DNA of 64,000 nt from Tigriopus japonicus (GCA_010645155.1 CM021314.1:1806418-1870417); one strand, 5' to 3'; shown: positions 13,789 to 26,088, numbered from the stretch's first letter. Made by a program: numbers and translations. The notes: generated by a model not told the origin, from the sequence alone.

Positions 13789-14739
13789 TCACAAGAGATT
13801 ATCCGTTAGTTCACTGATCTCCTCAAGCATGGAGTCTTGTTTGCTCAAGAGGTCATCACGCTCTTCAAGAAGGTCCATGAGAAACTCATTGAGGGCTTTC
13901 ACAGTGTTGGTCAGCCCCATGACAATTCGTTTCAATTCAAGTGGATCAGTGCTCAGCAAGGTCTGCCAAGATAACCGATCGGCCCCAATACGTTTGGAAC
14001 TGGCCCTTTCCAACTGTTGTTGTTGTTGGACTTGAAGTTGTGGATCTATAATTGGGAACGACGAGTCTCGAAGTAGCTTGTAGTAGGCCTTGGTCAAAAG
14101 TTTGGCTTTTCTGAAAGACACATCCTCGGAGTCCTGGATTTTCCTGGCCAGAATCTTGTGCAAGTTCGTTTCCAACGAAGGCAATGCATTGGGCCTTGGG
14201 CCTTGAGCACTTCCTCCCAGACACTGAACACTCGCGCAATTGGATCCCAGGGACATGGGACCACTCGAGGGAGAATCTGCGATCGATATCGACGACGGTG
14301 CCAAGGACAGGAATTGTTCGCCAGGATCGGCAGCGGGCAAAGTTTTGCACATTTCAATTTCATCCACCGTTTCATTTTCATCGAAAGTCAGTGTATAAAG
14401 GTCGAGGACAAACCGGCTGTCCTTTTTATAATGTCGTTTCGTTTGGGGCTGAACCAGTCTGGAACGCATGGTGGTGAGATTGTGCAACTCATATTCGGAA
14501 GGCAAGGACGAAGGCTGGTATTCTCTCAGGCCATCCTCCCAGGTATGGGCTCTTTTGAACCCCGGTGGGAAGGCCATTATGGTTTTCGGTTGGGTGGTGG
14601 TCCCCATAGCATCATCCTCAGCGAAGCCATTATCGCTGATATCCTCAAACATCTTGGATCCAAACGCCTGTGGAGTGAGAGATCCTTCCCGACTGGAAGT
14701 CTCGCCTCCAACGAGAAAGCTTGTCGACGACGACATCAT
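13789..14739 (-). CDS. SCHIP1-like coiled-coil protein
   Basis: A single open frame of 316 residues starts at ATG 14739 (a second ATG follows at once) and ends at the stop at 13789. The frame stays open upstream to about 14883 without another ATG, so an upstream exon is possible. The last 60 residues form a leucine-rich coiled coil with the pattern LxxxVxxLxExLxxLLxxRDDLxxxQDSMLxxIxxLT. From memory this closely matches the C-terminal domain of schwannomin-interacting protein 1 (SCHIP1), an adaptor that binds merlin/NF2 and acts near the membrane and in Hippo signalling. The N-terminal 250 residues are Ser/Pro-rich with a short Gln run and show no match to SCHIP1 that I can recall. The assignment therefore rests on the coil alone, and another coiled-coil family remains possible. 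Confidence 0.5.
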   Translation of the reverse strand: MMSSSTSFLVGGETSSREGSLTPQAFGSKMFEDISDNGFAEDDAMGTTTQPKTIMAFPPGFKRAHTWEDGLREYQPSSLPSEYELHNLTTMRSRLVQPQTKRHYKKDSRFVLDLYTLTFDENETVDEIEMCKTLPAADPGEQFLSLAPSSISIADSPSSGPMSLGSNCASVQCLGGSAQGPRPNALPSLETNLHKILARKIQDSEDVSFRKAKLLTKAYYKLLRDSSFPIIDPQLQVQQQQQLERASSKRIGADRLSWQTLLSTDPLELKRIVMGLTNTVKALNEFLMDLLEERDDLLSKQDSMLEEISELTDNLL

Positions 14740-15699
14740 GGATTTCAATTGGAATTGAATACTCCGTAAATTATTCAATGGATCCCGGAACCCCTCTCTC
14801 TCTCTCTCTTTCTCTTTCTGGGTCCATGCGACGACAACTGGTGTAGCAGTTTTCCGTGATAAGCCCTCAATGGAACATTTCAAAAGATGGACTGAATTAC
14901 AACGGGGGACTCATAGAGTGAAGAAAGGCTCGACTGGATGAAACGTTGCAATCCCATCGTCTCCCACTAGGCTCGACTTCCTTCCATCCATCCTTCGTCA
15001 CCGAGTTTTGGAAATGAGATGTGTCGCACTCGCTCACTCAAAATGGAAATCTTTTCTTCTGCAATTCTGGTTCTGTGTCGCTCGCTTTCTTGGGCAACAC
15101 TAGTAGTTGGGGAAAAAGAAAATCCCCATCAAGAGGGAACTGGAGACATACACACCAACCAACCAACCAACCCACTCACTCACAAGCTCACGGAGTAATG
15201 CAGCAGGAGATTGAGAGAAATGGCAAAGTCCACAAATGGATCGAAGTACGGCAAAGAAACTTGAAAATCCTTTTACAGAGATATCAAAGGACTTGGGCGG
15301 AAAAGATGGGATTCGGCCCTCTTTGCTCATCCATCCACATGCACCAAAATAAACGCCTCTAAAGATCAACAGCTGATTTCCCCCGCTTGGCACTCACAGG
15401 TATGAAACACAACTGACAAAGGCGGAAATCCGTGAACATTCAACGGGGGCTTGACTACCTTCAAAATTGTTGGATCGGAACCACTGATGACGACCACACG
15501 GATGCACACACACACGTAATAAGCTTAACGACATTTTTTTTTCTTGAGTCAGGATGATTCTAAATGCACGACACAGACATTTTAAATCTCTTTCATCTCA
15601 CACTCTCGTACCCAAATCAGCACTTCAACCTGAAACCAAGGATAGATAATCGAGAGCAAAATCATTCATGGTGACTTTTCCGTTTCAAGTCAAACGTAC
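14740..15699. other. 5' flank of the SCHIP1-like gene
   Basis: Contains a CTCTCT/TTTCTC tract (14790-14820) and a CCAA tandem near 15155-15175. The minus-strand leader and promoter of the SCHIP1-like gene are expected here, but no core element was recognised. Confidence 0.3.
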
Positions 15700-16050
15700 T
15701 GAATAAGGCAAACCAGAACATAGTAAGTCATCCATACCGGCCATGGACATGCGATCATTATTATCATCATCATGCCAGGTAGAGTAAGTGGATACTTGTA
15801 AAATCCGAGTCAGTTTGATTTTCCCCCTGACTTCGGCGTCCGAAGCAACGAGCTTCCACACAATCATCTCTTTGAAAACTTGACGCAGGAGATCGTCATG
15901 CACACTGAAGGACATCTGAATGATACTGGTGGAGGAGCTGACTCGAAAGAGCGGACACTTTAGAGCTGGTTCAACAAGAGTTATTTTAGTAAAATCCATC
16001 AGGAATATCAAAGTGAGATTGCCAAGACAATTTGGATTGTGAGAGGGTAA
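15700..16050 (-). CDS. Orphan 117-codon exon, unknown protein
   Basis: A strong minus-strand acceptor (CTTCTTTTTCCCTCAG) precedes 16050, and a GTACGT donor follows 15700. The exon is exactly 351 nt, open in phase 0 at both ends, and encodes a mixed hydrophobic/charged sequence containing NPNCLGNLTLIFLMDF. It does not look low-complexity and lacks any motif I recognise. Neighbouring minus-strand exons at 11866-12017 and 18040-18886 may belong to the same transcript, but this is inference from strand and phase only. Confidence 0.45.
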
Positions 16051-18039
16051 CTGAGGGAAAAAGAAGAACTCCTACCTCACAGGCGCTTCGCTTTTCTTTT
16101 GAGAGTGATTCAATTTTTTTCATCGCATCATATGACAGAAGTTTTTTTCGGCGGAAACAAGTCGAATATGCTAAGATCTAGTAAGGCATACTCGAGCTCA
16201 GTCAGATTTGATGCGACTTGATTAAAATGCCTCTCTTCCTTCCTTTCATCCTCGTTTTCCATCCTGCTTTGCCTTCTCCAACTTGGGAGTAAAAGTAAAC
16301 TCGTCGACAGAAAGTTCCGGAATAAGATTCAAAATTGGGTAAAACTCCTTTCTTGCATGAAGGTAGTGCGACTAGCAGATACCAATGTACTACATCCACG
16401 CAATTTCGTCTCGTACATTTGTGTTGGAGGTTTGAGCTCAATCTCGGATTGGCTTTTATCAAGGCACATTGACAGCTAAAGGCTTATTGAGGCCAGAGGA
16501 TCTGTTTGTAGTAGGACCTCCCCAACCTTGTTCCACCATGCCAAGATCCGCTCTACCAGCGATGAGGGCTTCTCAAGTTCTTTAAAAGGCATAAGTAGGG
16601 GCTAAGCCGGCCTTACAAGGTTTTTAGCGGGTATCATCCTTCGAAATACAGATATAAAGCGATGATGACAGATTAGCTTGGCTAATACGCGGAATATCCA
16701 CTTAAAGAATGGTGTGTGTCTGTGGGTGTGGAGTGTGAGCCAGTTTCATTGGTCTGGAAGGGTACAACTCGATTTGTGGAAGGAACAACCAACTTCCTTC
16801 GAACTGTAATGCCTTGCGATGTTTTAGAACAAGGTAAGAAGCAAGGATCTTGCAGGGAAACAGTTACTTATTCATTACACCATCCAACAAACACACTTAA
16901 GTACGGTAGATACAGATAAAATTGGAGCCAAAAACAGACTAAACGAGTGCACCGTCAGATAAAAGGATTATGGTCGTATTCAAGTGCTCGAGAAAGATAT
17001 ATATTGGAGTTGTTTTCACCATTTATAACAACAGGCGCACAATAAAAATGCTGGATCAATGCACTTTTCTCAAAACCAAACTAAAAAGACCTTGCCAAGG
17101 AAAGAATGGTCCAACTTGATTCTTCTAGTGAGAACAAAACAACACTTACGACCGGCAACCTAGATATATAAATGGGTATAATGTCGGTTCCCCAGAACAA
17201 TCAAGTCAATTTCACTTTGTGCGAGTGCATTGAATGGGTGTTTAAGATACAACAAAGATGGTTGGGATGGTTCTAAAAGAGAAAAATGGTTGTTTTGCCA
17301 CGACTGTGCCAGAAATGGAAATCATTGTGCCACAAGCCACTCTTGAAAGTATTGAGGGCAATTTGGAACAGAGACCACTTTCTTTTTCAGAGTACGTTGA
17401 AGTACCTCTGCGTACATCCATAACAACCGCGTTTTGTACCCTGCCTCCCCGTACATTGAAGAGAATTGCTTAGAAGTTAATAAAGTGTTCCACTCTCTCA
17501 AGGAGTGGTGCTGAATAAGTACATGGAACGGAGAGCAATGTGGAAAACTATTTTCTCGACACAAAAGACCAGCTTTATAGAGCCGTTATGAGGAACATTC
17601 CAATGTCCCTGGCCCTCGACTTGCTCAGAATGGGATAAAGAGCACGCAGGCTCTTTTACTTCCCAAGGATTCTTGATAAGAAGGTATGATGCTTGGCAGG
17701 ACTTGGTCACCCAAGATTCCTGGCAGATGGGCGGAATTCCTTCTCTTTATTGTTCTTCACCTTACGCCTTGGATGAACCGAGGCAATATGACATTCCACG
17801 AGATGAATTTATTACGAAATAAGAGGTCATTGTAACTAACGAGTCCACTCTAAGATTTAACCATATTGTTATTTTTTTACCATTATTTTGTGAACATTTT
17901 GATCAGTAGTGTTTTTTGGTTTTTCAACCATGTCAGATACTCGAATGGAGATTGTCACATCAAGTTCATTTCGTTTAGACTCTTACCCACCAAGCAAATC
18001 AACAATCCAACCTTTCCCAAAAAGTATTCTTTCTTGTAG
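16051..18039. other. Spacer
   Basis: Several open frames of 60-86 codons occur on both strands, but none has splice signals or recognisable sequence. No RNA gene or repeat was identified. Confidence 0.4.
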
Positions 18040-18886
18040 TTAACGAAGTAAAAACACGATAATAAAGAAGAACACACTGAACAGATGGAGAAACTCAATG
18101 CGTACAAGCCTCTGGAGAAGAAAAGAAAATGTATTTTAATCAAAAACCTAAAGAGGAACTGAGGCTCCTTTTTTTCTTTTGATGCTCACCGTGGATGAGT
18201 GAATAAACTGAAAACCGTCGTGAGAGACTGCCATCCATCTGAGATGAAAAAGTTCAGGATTTCTGAGTTGGGGATCAAATCCAAAAGTAAGGATTTTGGT
18301 AACCATTTTGGTATTACCAGCCATCACCGTCAGCTCCAATCTCAATGGGTCCAAATTGAAAATCAGGCCAAGCCAAATGGTTGAATTCTTGTGGAACTTG
18401 AAATTGATTCTGGTTGCGTTGTCGTTCTTGTTGTGGCTCTTGAGGGTATCCAAAAATCATGAGGGATGTGAATTTGAACACTTGCAAAATGAACCAATGC
18501 ACATGTCTGTGAATGGGGTCTGGATGGGACAAAAGACTGACATATTGCAAGATGCAAAACCCTCTGATAAGGGCCATCTCTAATGAGCGAAACAACTCGG
18601 AATCGACATAAAACCAATTCAACTCGTCGATAAATAGCAATCCCCAAACCTGATGTTTTAGGAGCAGGTTACGATAAAGAACCATATAAGAAGTCAAACC
18701 ATACCAGCCAATGGTTTGTGCTATCCAGATAATTCGTGCGATGAAACTTCTTTTGATTCTTGAACCAACAATAGGGTTAAAATAACGCATAGTTAAGGGA
18801 AGCACGACAAAAAGCGCACAAAAGTTGTAGAGGAACACAAAATTCTCCAAGGTTATTCGTTGATTGTCCGATTTCGAGAGACTCAT
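18040..18886 (-). CDS. Probable multi-pass membrane protein; exon structure uncertain
   Basis: Minus strand. A 190-codon frame from ATG 18886 encodes several hydrophobic segments (for example FVFLYNFCALFVVLPLTM). A second frame, offset by one base, opens just after a TGA near 18460 and reads to a GTGAGC donor after 18190, with well-behaved sequence (DPLRLELTVMAGNTKMVTK, NPELFHLRWMAVSHDG). A strong acceptor (CTTTTCTTCTCCAG) opens a final exon at 18111, which in phase 0 encodes a hydrophobic C-terminus and stops at 18040. One consistent model is 18886-18541, 18440-18190, 18111-18040. Its first intron (GTCAGT donor, weak acceptor) is poor, so an indel joining the two frames is the alternative. 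The family is not recognised. Confidence 0.4.
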
Positions 18887-18898
18887 CTCTTTTGACAA

Positions 18899-20444
18899 AG
18901 TATTACGTTCCTCTCGTTCCTCTTTTAAAGCTTTGCCACAAAAATGATTTTGATCATATGTAGCAGAAAATGGGATATTTTTATTCGAAAATAAATCTGA
19001 GTTTTTTTTTGAGTTGGGAGCACATCAAGGTCTGAAAGAAAGTAAAATTCGAAAATGAAGTCTCGAACAATAAATTTGAATCTAACATTGAAAGCACTTG
19101 TTTGAAAAACATTTTGGCATCCCTGTTTTCGTGATCAACTGATTTCGAGTTGTCATTTTTCGGCGGGAAACTCAACTATTTTGAAAAGGAGCGGGAAGGA
19201 TGGGTCTCTTGCTGTTCGAGTTGATGCGGTTTCCACCGCAAGACGATCAATGAGAACTCATCATACGATTGAATGAGCATTCAAGGATCAAGACCAATAT
19301 ATTCTCCCATGTTATGTATGGAGCAAGACCACCTTTCGTCTTGGATGGTTAGCACACCACAACGCTCTTCGCTTTTTTCCTTTGCTGGGGCTTTCTCGTT
19401 AGGACTAATCTTTTTATCGGTTGTGTTCCACGTTGCAAGGTCCAAAGAGGGTCCCAATATATATGGTTATTGTGTGAGAGAGGAGAAAATTGAATGGATC
19501 TCGTGGTTGGGGAGTTAGAAGTGCAATGCTTTCTTTCGAGGTTATCCACTTATTGAGCGGGAGGAATGGAGGGAGAAGGTGCATACAACTACTAAAGCTT
19601 ATGGCTTCCATTATTGTACACTACAAAGAAATAAAAGTAATGTCCCTTTCTCTTTGACAAAGGCCACGCTCTTGTTGAGAAGACAAATCGAGGCCAAAGA
19701 CTAGTGTTTACACTGCATCAATCCCACAAGAATAACTACTCTTTCCCCCAAAAGCATGTCTGCCAAAATTTCCAGTGTTGTTCCCATAGTCTGGTTTATG
19801 TCCTTTTCGTCAGTGTCAGTGCTCACAGACCCAGTTTTATTGGCACGTCAATACCTTCAGGGAGTCATTTTGTTACAGTACTAAGCAAGTTCAGCAGCGC
19901 TTAAAGTGGTTCTTGAACATTAAAACTTGAGCTTTTCTTTGATTTGGCATCGATTCCAAAATTAAAGCAAAAAAATTGGTTTTGACATTATCAGGGTTTA
20001 CATCAGGGTGACATTACTCACTTAGTAATCTAGTCAATGATGATAAATTGAATTTTCGATGGGTGGAAAGTGGAACTTGGCGATAGTTTACGGTTAAAAA
20101 GGCCGGGAGGAGAGGCAACCCAACTCCTTTTGGCTTTCAGCAATAAGTTAAAGTCTAATCATCTGATAAAAGAGCCTCGAAGGCAAGTTTGATCCCTTCA
20201 GCTTCTTTTCGGGTGAACTTTTCCAGAGCCTTCCTACAACCTGTCTAGAATGTGGATGAGGTTTCGAAGGGAGAAATTCCGAGAGAAATGGTTGACTGGG
20301 CTGAAGAAGCCCCTTTATTTCATAGATTTTTGAAGCTTTTGACGTTTAGTATGAACGTATAAGACCGAAAAAAGGTTTACTCAATGAAAAACTGAACAAT
20401 AAAGAAAGTGACCAATTAATGACACCACAACCAGATTGAAATTT
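18899..20444. other. Spacer between the membrane-protein and kelch genes
   Basis: No supported gene or RNA. Open frames of 60-80 codons occur without coding character. Confidence 0.4.
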
Positions 20445-20450
20445 TTTATT
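20445..20450 (-). promoter_or_regulatory. Poly(A) signal AATAAA, secreted kelch gene
   Basis: AATAAA on the minus strand about 97 nt after the stop codon of the kelch gene, at a normal distance for 3'-end formation. Confidence 0.5.
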
Positions 20451-20546
20451 TGATTTACAACACTTTAAAATAGGGTGAAGGCTATTCACGTTTATGGACT
20501 CATTGAGGATGAAGAGGTTGCTTGATTTAGTTAGCAAACCTTCCGT

Positions 20547-22740
20547 TCATGATTCCAGACAAGGTATTTCAAAATCCATCAAACTCTCGTCAAAAATCTC
20601 AAGTGTAGAACCATTCATAAGAGTCATATTATCGAATAGGACATCCTCGAGAGTTTCCTCAATCCATGTTCCATTATCCCAAGCATGAACCAAAGCTCCA
20701 CTAGGATTTTTCCACGTAACTATGCGCAATGTTTGGTTCCTCACCATGACGTCATGCCTAGTAGCGTTATGCCCGGTTGTCAAACTGGGTAGGAATTGCC
20801 ACTTCAGGTTTCCTTCTGTCAATAGTTGCCTGGAGGTGGGAAGAAACTCTACCGTTGACTCGTTACCTCCATTGCCCCCGACAACTAGTACGCCTTCAAG
20901 CTCTGGGTGAAGTATACCTTTGGAAACGAAGTGGCATCCGGGGTTGATTCGTGTTTGACTCATATTGGGGAGGTTATCCCAACCTTTTCCAGTGAGAGTG
21001 TCGTACATTTCACTCGTTCCATTGGCTGCAGATCCCCCCAAGACTATTATAATGCCATCGAGTAGAACGCTGCAGGCACCGAATCTCGGATAGCTCAAGG
21101 CCAGACCTTCGAGCCATTTCATTTCCACTTGGTCATAAACTTGAACCAAGGAAGATGGATTTTCCGAGGTACCACCTCCAATCACATAAAGCTTTTGCCT
21201 CCACCCCAAATGGGTTGACCCCAAGCTAATGGGCTCGATTGGATTTGGTATTGGAATCAAGTGGTGATTGTTGAGAGAATATGATGAGCAAGTACTGGAC
21301 TGGGTTTCTGCCTTCACACTTGAGTTTTTGGAAGGAAAATCTCCACAAATAATGATCCAGTCATTCAAATGTGCGAAAAGCACTGGTCTTGAAAATATGG
21401 ATAAGGACAGGTTTGTTGGGCATAGATCCAGGGTGCCATTGGACCAAAATATCTTCATTAAGTTGCTAACCCCTTTCTCGTCATTGGTTGTGCTGCCCCA
21501 AAAGAGACCAAAATTGTCTGAAAGATTAGCGACATATTTATCAATTCCCTTTCACGAACTAATCAACGGGAGAGACTTACCAGAATGTTTGTGCTGATCA
21601 AACAAAAAATCCTCGGATTCTTCTTCCTTGTTTTCAACGATTTCGCTCCCATTTTGCGAAGGTTTCAACACCGAGGTTGAAAATGTAGAAGCTGGAGTAG
21701 TTGATTCAATCGGGACAACCGTCTTGGTTGAAGGTGAAATGGTAAGCTTAGCTTTATCAAGGCCGAGACTAAATGGAATTTGGATATTTTTGGGATTTGG
21801 ACTCGTGTCATTGATCTGGTGGAACAACTTGAAGCCATTTTGAGGGACAGATTCGTTATTGCTCTGAACTTTGTCTGCTTTCAAGAATGAAAAATCTGGT
21901 AGTCCTTGAAATTCATCGGATTTGGTATCATTTAGGATGGGCACTTCCGTTTGATTCAATACGTTTCCGGTCTCAAAATCATTTTCCAGAGTCTTCGGGT
22001 CTTTCGAAGAATTTTGTCCATTTTCAACACCCGACTGACTTTTGGAAGCGTTTCTCTCAGGGTTTTTATCCCATGAGAAGTAAAGATGGAAACCTTTGAT
22101 AGAGACTTCTTTGCTGGAGTGATAGTCACCATTCAAAAAAACAGGAATATGGATATGGACATTTGGCGGAGCTTGCGCGGGTTTTGGATGGTGATCAACC
22201 GCAATCTCTCGTTTCAAAGGAGGTATGTTGAGTTCAGGTGAAACTAAATTCGACAATCCAAACTCGTTTTGAGGGCTTCCAACAGATTCTGGACTATATA
22301 CTGGATCCAGGAGACCCAAGATCTCATGAGCAAATTTTTGCCAATCTTCATTTTGAAGCATCATGTCTAACTCTCCGGATCTGGCCAATTCCAAAGATTG
22401 ACCCAAGAAATCTGGCTTTGGATCTTGGCCCATTGGAACTCGTGGAGCTTTGGTTCCATAATCGGTTTGCCTTGATATTCTGACGATATGCTCGGAGTCG
22501 GAATCCTCAGTTTCATCGGATGAATCGCCATCGTTTCGTCCAAAAGGCAGAAATAGTCTTTTTGATCTGTCTATCCAAAAATCAAGTGATTGTTCAATTA
22601 GTGATTTGTGGGATTAAAAGAAAAAAAGTACGATCTACACGCCTACCTTTGTTACCACCACGAAAACCACCTTTGAAGCTTTTGGTCTTGGTTTGAGCCA
22701 CGGTCAGAGTGACCAAACACAACAGAAGCCCTATTTTCAT
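20547..22740 (-). CDS. Secreted kelch-repeat protein, 3 exons
   Basis: Exons in transcript order are 22740-22647, 22570-21581 and 21517-20547, giving 684 residues. Both introns are phase 1 and under 80 bp. The start ATG opens a clear signal peptide (MKIGLLLCLVTLTVAQ). A dibasic RSKR motif at about residues 34-37 fits furin-type processing. Residues 40-360 are acidic, rich in Ser, Asn and Pro, and look disordered with many N-glycosylation sites. The C-terminal 300 residues carry kelch-type strands with double glycines (LYVIGGG about 475, IIIVLGGSAA about 520, VLVVGGNGG about 570) and intervening YDxxxxxW patterns, suggesting a beta-propeller with few canonical blades. Kelch proteins are more often intracellular, so a secreted one is noteworthy. 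Function and named orthologue are unknown. Confidence 0.8.
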
Positions 22741-22894
22741 GTCAGAAGACTGTCATCGCTATAAATTAGGCTAAAATGAATCCCTTTTTTTCAAGCTCTT
22801 TCATATTCTTTCAGAATGAGGACGGACGGTAACATGAACCTCATAAATTTGCTGGAAACTTCGAAATCTCCGGACTTTCAGTCCTGAACCTTGC

Positions 22895-22900
22895 TTTATT
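22895..22900 (-). promoter_or_regulatory. Poly(A) signal AATAAA, cysteine-rich gene
   Basis: AATAAA on the minus strand about 63 nt downstream of the stop at 22963, between this gene and the next one. Confidence 0.5.
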
Positions 22901-22962
22901 TCTACGAAATAATTTACAATATGTGACGTCTTTTAAAGACCTTTCATTGCATTTTTTCTGCT

Positions 22963-25361
22963 TTAATATCTTCGGATGATTCCGGGTTGAAATCCGTTGT
23001 AGGGTTGATATTTGTATCCAACATTTGGTGGATGACGATACGCAAATTGAGGCTGAAATGGAAGAACCGCCACTGGTTGACGTTGGAGAACTGAAAACAA
23101 AATGGAATATTCTTTTTAAATAACCCAAAATATGGGCAAATTTTTTGTTTCACTTACTTCGAACGATTTGGGGGTTCGTGTTTACGTTTCTAGGATAAGA
23201 TGGTGATGGGGTTGTTGGTGGTAGTGTTGTATAAGGAGCCATTGTCGTAGTTGTTGTGGTGGTTGAGGGTGTTGTTGGATACGTTGTGCTTGGTGTGGGC
23301 GTGGTCAAGGGTATGCCCATCATCAACATTTTACATTCGTCAAACCTCTGGTAACAAATGTCTTCGGGTTGACCTTCCCTCACTTGCTTGGAAATGCAGC
23401 CATTAAATTGCCAAATGCAACCGACTGAAACATAGGATAAATATGAGCTTGGGATGGTCTATATTGCCTTCATTTTAATCTTACTCATTGTGTCGGCATA
23501 AATGTAAGGTTTTTCGGTGGTTGTCGTGGTTTCAGGTTCTGGTGTGGGGGGTCGTAGGGGGACAATTGGGTACGATGGGTCGTTACTGGGTTGGGGTAGC
23601 GAGTCCATGTAAGCCTCTGGATCCATGATGTATTGGCAACAATTGTCAAATCGAAGATCACAACATTCGGCTTGCCGCAAAAACGAAGACGGAGCAGATT
23701 TGCGGCAAGCAAAAAAGTCCCAAACACAATCGGCTGAAATGAGATCAGTTAGAATTAAGCATAATTTTGTTCCCTTGTGGGATATGATCCCGCTCAGTTT
23801 GGAACTGAATTGATCATCCAAGTAAGCTTAGTTTTTAATAAAAAAAAGGGGGGGGGACTTTTTTAAGGCATGCAAAATTTTTAATGTTGTCCATTTCAAA
23901 TATGGAAGTTATTGAATATTCATTTTTTAAAGCAGTCCCAAAGTTAGAATTATTCTGCTGGCAAAACATCACTTATCTAAACTAACAATTGCTTCATTTG
24001 CCGCATAAAATGAAAGGAACCGTGGAGTCTTTTAGGCGCAGCCAGTGAAATGGAAAAGACGCGCAACCTTTGAGCTTTAAAACACAAAGCTTTTGTTCCT
24101 ATATGTCCGGCTAATTGATATCCATTGAGAAGTTCAAAAATAGGTTTAACTTTAATGTCGGGGTGCAATTTTGGGAGTTGTGTTAATAAGATGACCTCCC
24201 AGTTTTATTTACTAATTCTCTCCCGAAGCATCGACACAGTTCAATTTACTTCGAAATGCTCCCTAGAAATTTGACAGAAAGGACCTCATTGTAGTTGTTG
24301 TTTGTATTACTGATGTTCGAAATGAAAATCTGTAGATCTGCTTTTAGTGAGAATGAACGAACGTAAGCAATACGAAGAATTTTAAACCTTCATTATGAAG
24401 TACGCATCTCGAAAGAGAAAAGCTTACACTTGGGATCACGACGTTAGGATGCATATTAAATATTATCAAGCCATTTCTCTATTCATAGCTAGGGCCCGGA
24501 AAAATATATTCTTTTTATTATGGAGCAGAAATCCTAGACGTTTCACAATGTTGTGTCAGCTGACCTTACTCCTTGAAACGTCTGGAATTTCCGCTCTACA
24601 GTAAAAAAAATCGGGCCCTATTCATAACTTATTGTATTGCAATGCAATATGACATCGCCCACCCCTCTAGACTGAGTTCAAACTGGCAATTCTGACGTCA
24701 GCATATATTCTGGCGATGATTGTAAAAACATTCAACGTGATGGGATTCACTTCAGACAAAAAACATATTGAAGTACGCGCCACAATTCCTTGGCTTGTTT
24801 TTGCTCTTCAACTTGAAATTAGGCTATTAATACCTTCCAGACATGTTTTTGTGCATATCACGCCAATTGGCCAAATAATTCATTAACAATGAATAGACAT
24901 CCGATTCTGAGATTACTTACCCACAATTCTGGCAGGTCTATCGCTGAATGCCTGAAACCCGGTCAAGGCGTTGCACGAGGCTTCAGCTTCAGATTCAGGT
25001 TCCCCATAATTTTGAGCAGCGCCTTGAAAAAGAAACTTTTTTTAGCTATCATAATTTGAAGTTAAAACTATTACTAAACATAAACACGTGTCGGGCAAGA
25101 TCGAAAGAATCAGGTCTCTTCTATGACTTCAACTACGAAGCGTCCAACGAAAACAGTTTGAACTGTCAAGTGCTTGATGTGAAACAGATATAGGTACGTA
25201 CACTTACATGGCCAGAGGTGGTCTTGTGAGTAATGAGTGATCTCAATGCTTTTGATCCAGTACCCATGATAAATCGATCACAAATAGTTCAACTTACCCA
25301 TAGAAAAGAGAATCGAGGTGAGCACAATCGTCCCCGTCAGACAGCTAGACATGGCTAACAT
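22963..25361 (-). CDS. Secreted two-module cysteine-rich protein, 5 exons
   Basis: Exons in transcript order are 25361-25298, 25022-24921, 23733-23485, 23424-23158 and 23090-22963, giving 269 residues. All four introns are phase 1, with good GTAAG donors and TTTCAG-type acceptors. Exon 1 encodes a hydrophobic leader (SSCLTGTIVLTSILFSMG) typical of a signal peptide. A second in-frame ATG, three codons in, could also start it. Exons 3 and 4 each carry one module with the pattern Cys-x-Trp-x-Phe-x2-Cys, then Cys-x3-Arg-Phe-Asp-x-Cys, followed by a Thr/Pro linker likely to be O-glycosylated. The last exon is rich in Pro, Gln and Tyr and ends in RRY. I recognise no family, and a cuticle, matrix or mucus role is only a guess. 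The gene ends 223 bp upstream of the kelch gene on the same strand. Confidence 0.8.
24490..24620. mobile_element. 131-bp hAT-type MITE with TAGGGCCCG ends
   Basis: It begins TAGGGCCCGGAAAA and ends TCGGGCCCTA. The flanking 8-mers TTCATAGC and TTCATAAC agree at 7 of 8 positions, as expected for an aged hAT target duplication. The interior is also palindromic (GACGTTTCAC against TTGAAACGTC). It lies in intron 2 of the cysteine-rich gene. Confidence 0.75.
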
Positions 25362-26088
25362 GGTTTCACCACTGTGGTTGTTTGTAATTGAACGTCTTCG
25401 GTCGGTGGATTCTTGTTTCTGATCAACTTTTTTCCTTACGGCGACTTTTTGTTCTGTGGGTATCAAAAGACCTAGACCAATATATAGAAGTTCTTGCTAT
25501 TCTCATCTCAGAGGACCTTTTTTGTCGATGCTTTGACCTGATTTCATAGAAAGAGTAGCATCCCAAACCTCTTGAGATGAATCACATAGGTTCGGCCAAA
25601 AATAACAACATCGAACAATGACACATTGTCCAAATTGAGGATCACTCCCACACGCACTTGAATCGTTTTGAGAAATTCAAAAGAATACCCAATTTTTTTC
25701 AAACCGGCTTTTTGAATTGTCGAACGATAGACAAGAGAAGAGGTAATGGAAGACTAGAATTCTAGACCACAAAATAAACATCGTCTGTAAAGGCTGATCC
25801 GATTAAACGGTGACTGGTTATTTTTGGAGATGTTTACAAGCTGCTTTAATGTCTGCATTGTGTTATTCGTATTTTTAAACTCATTTCCTGAGTGTATTCT
25901 GCATCATAAGTAGAAAAAGAGAACTAAAGAAACTTGATATCAAAAAGCTGTGTTTTTTCACTTCAAAAATAAGGTTGACAGGTTTGAGCACAGAATATTT
26001 CTTAAAAAATGTTCTAAATCTGGTTGGAAATATCATCTTGACAGGACCATATTGTGAGACCTAACACGATAGCTTTTGAAGTGATGAG

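Noticed and set aside
16202..16462. 86-codon minus-strand frame
   Set aside because: No acceptor or donor in phase and no recognisable sequence.
17258..17473. 71-codon plus-strand frame
   Set aside because: Ordinary length for random frames here, with no motif and no splice context.
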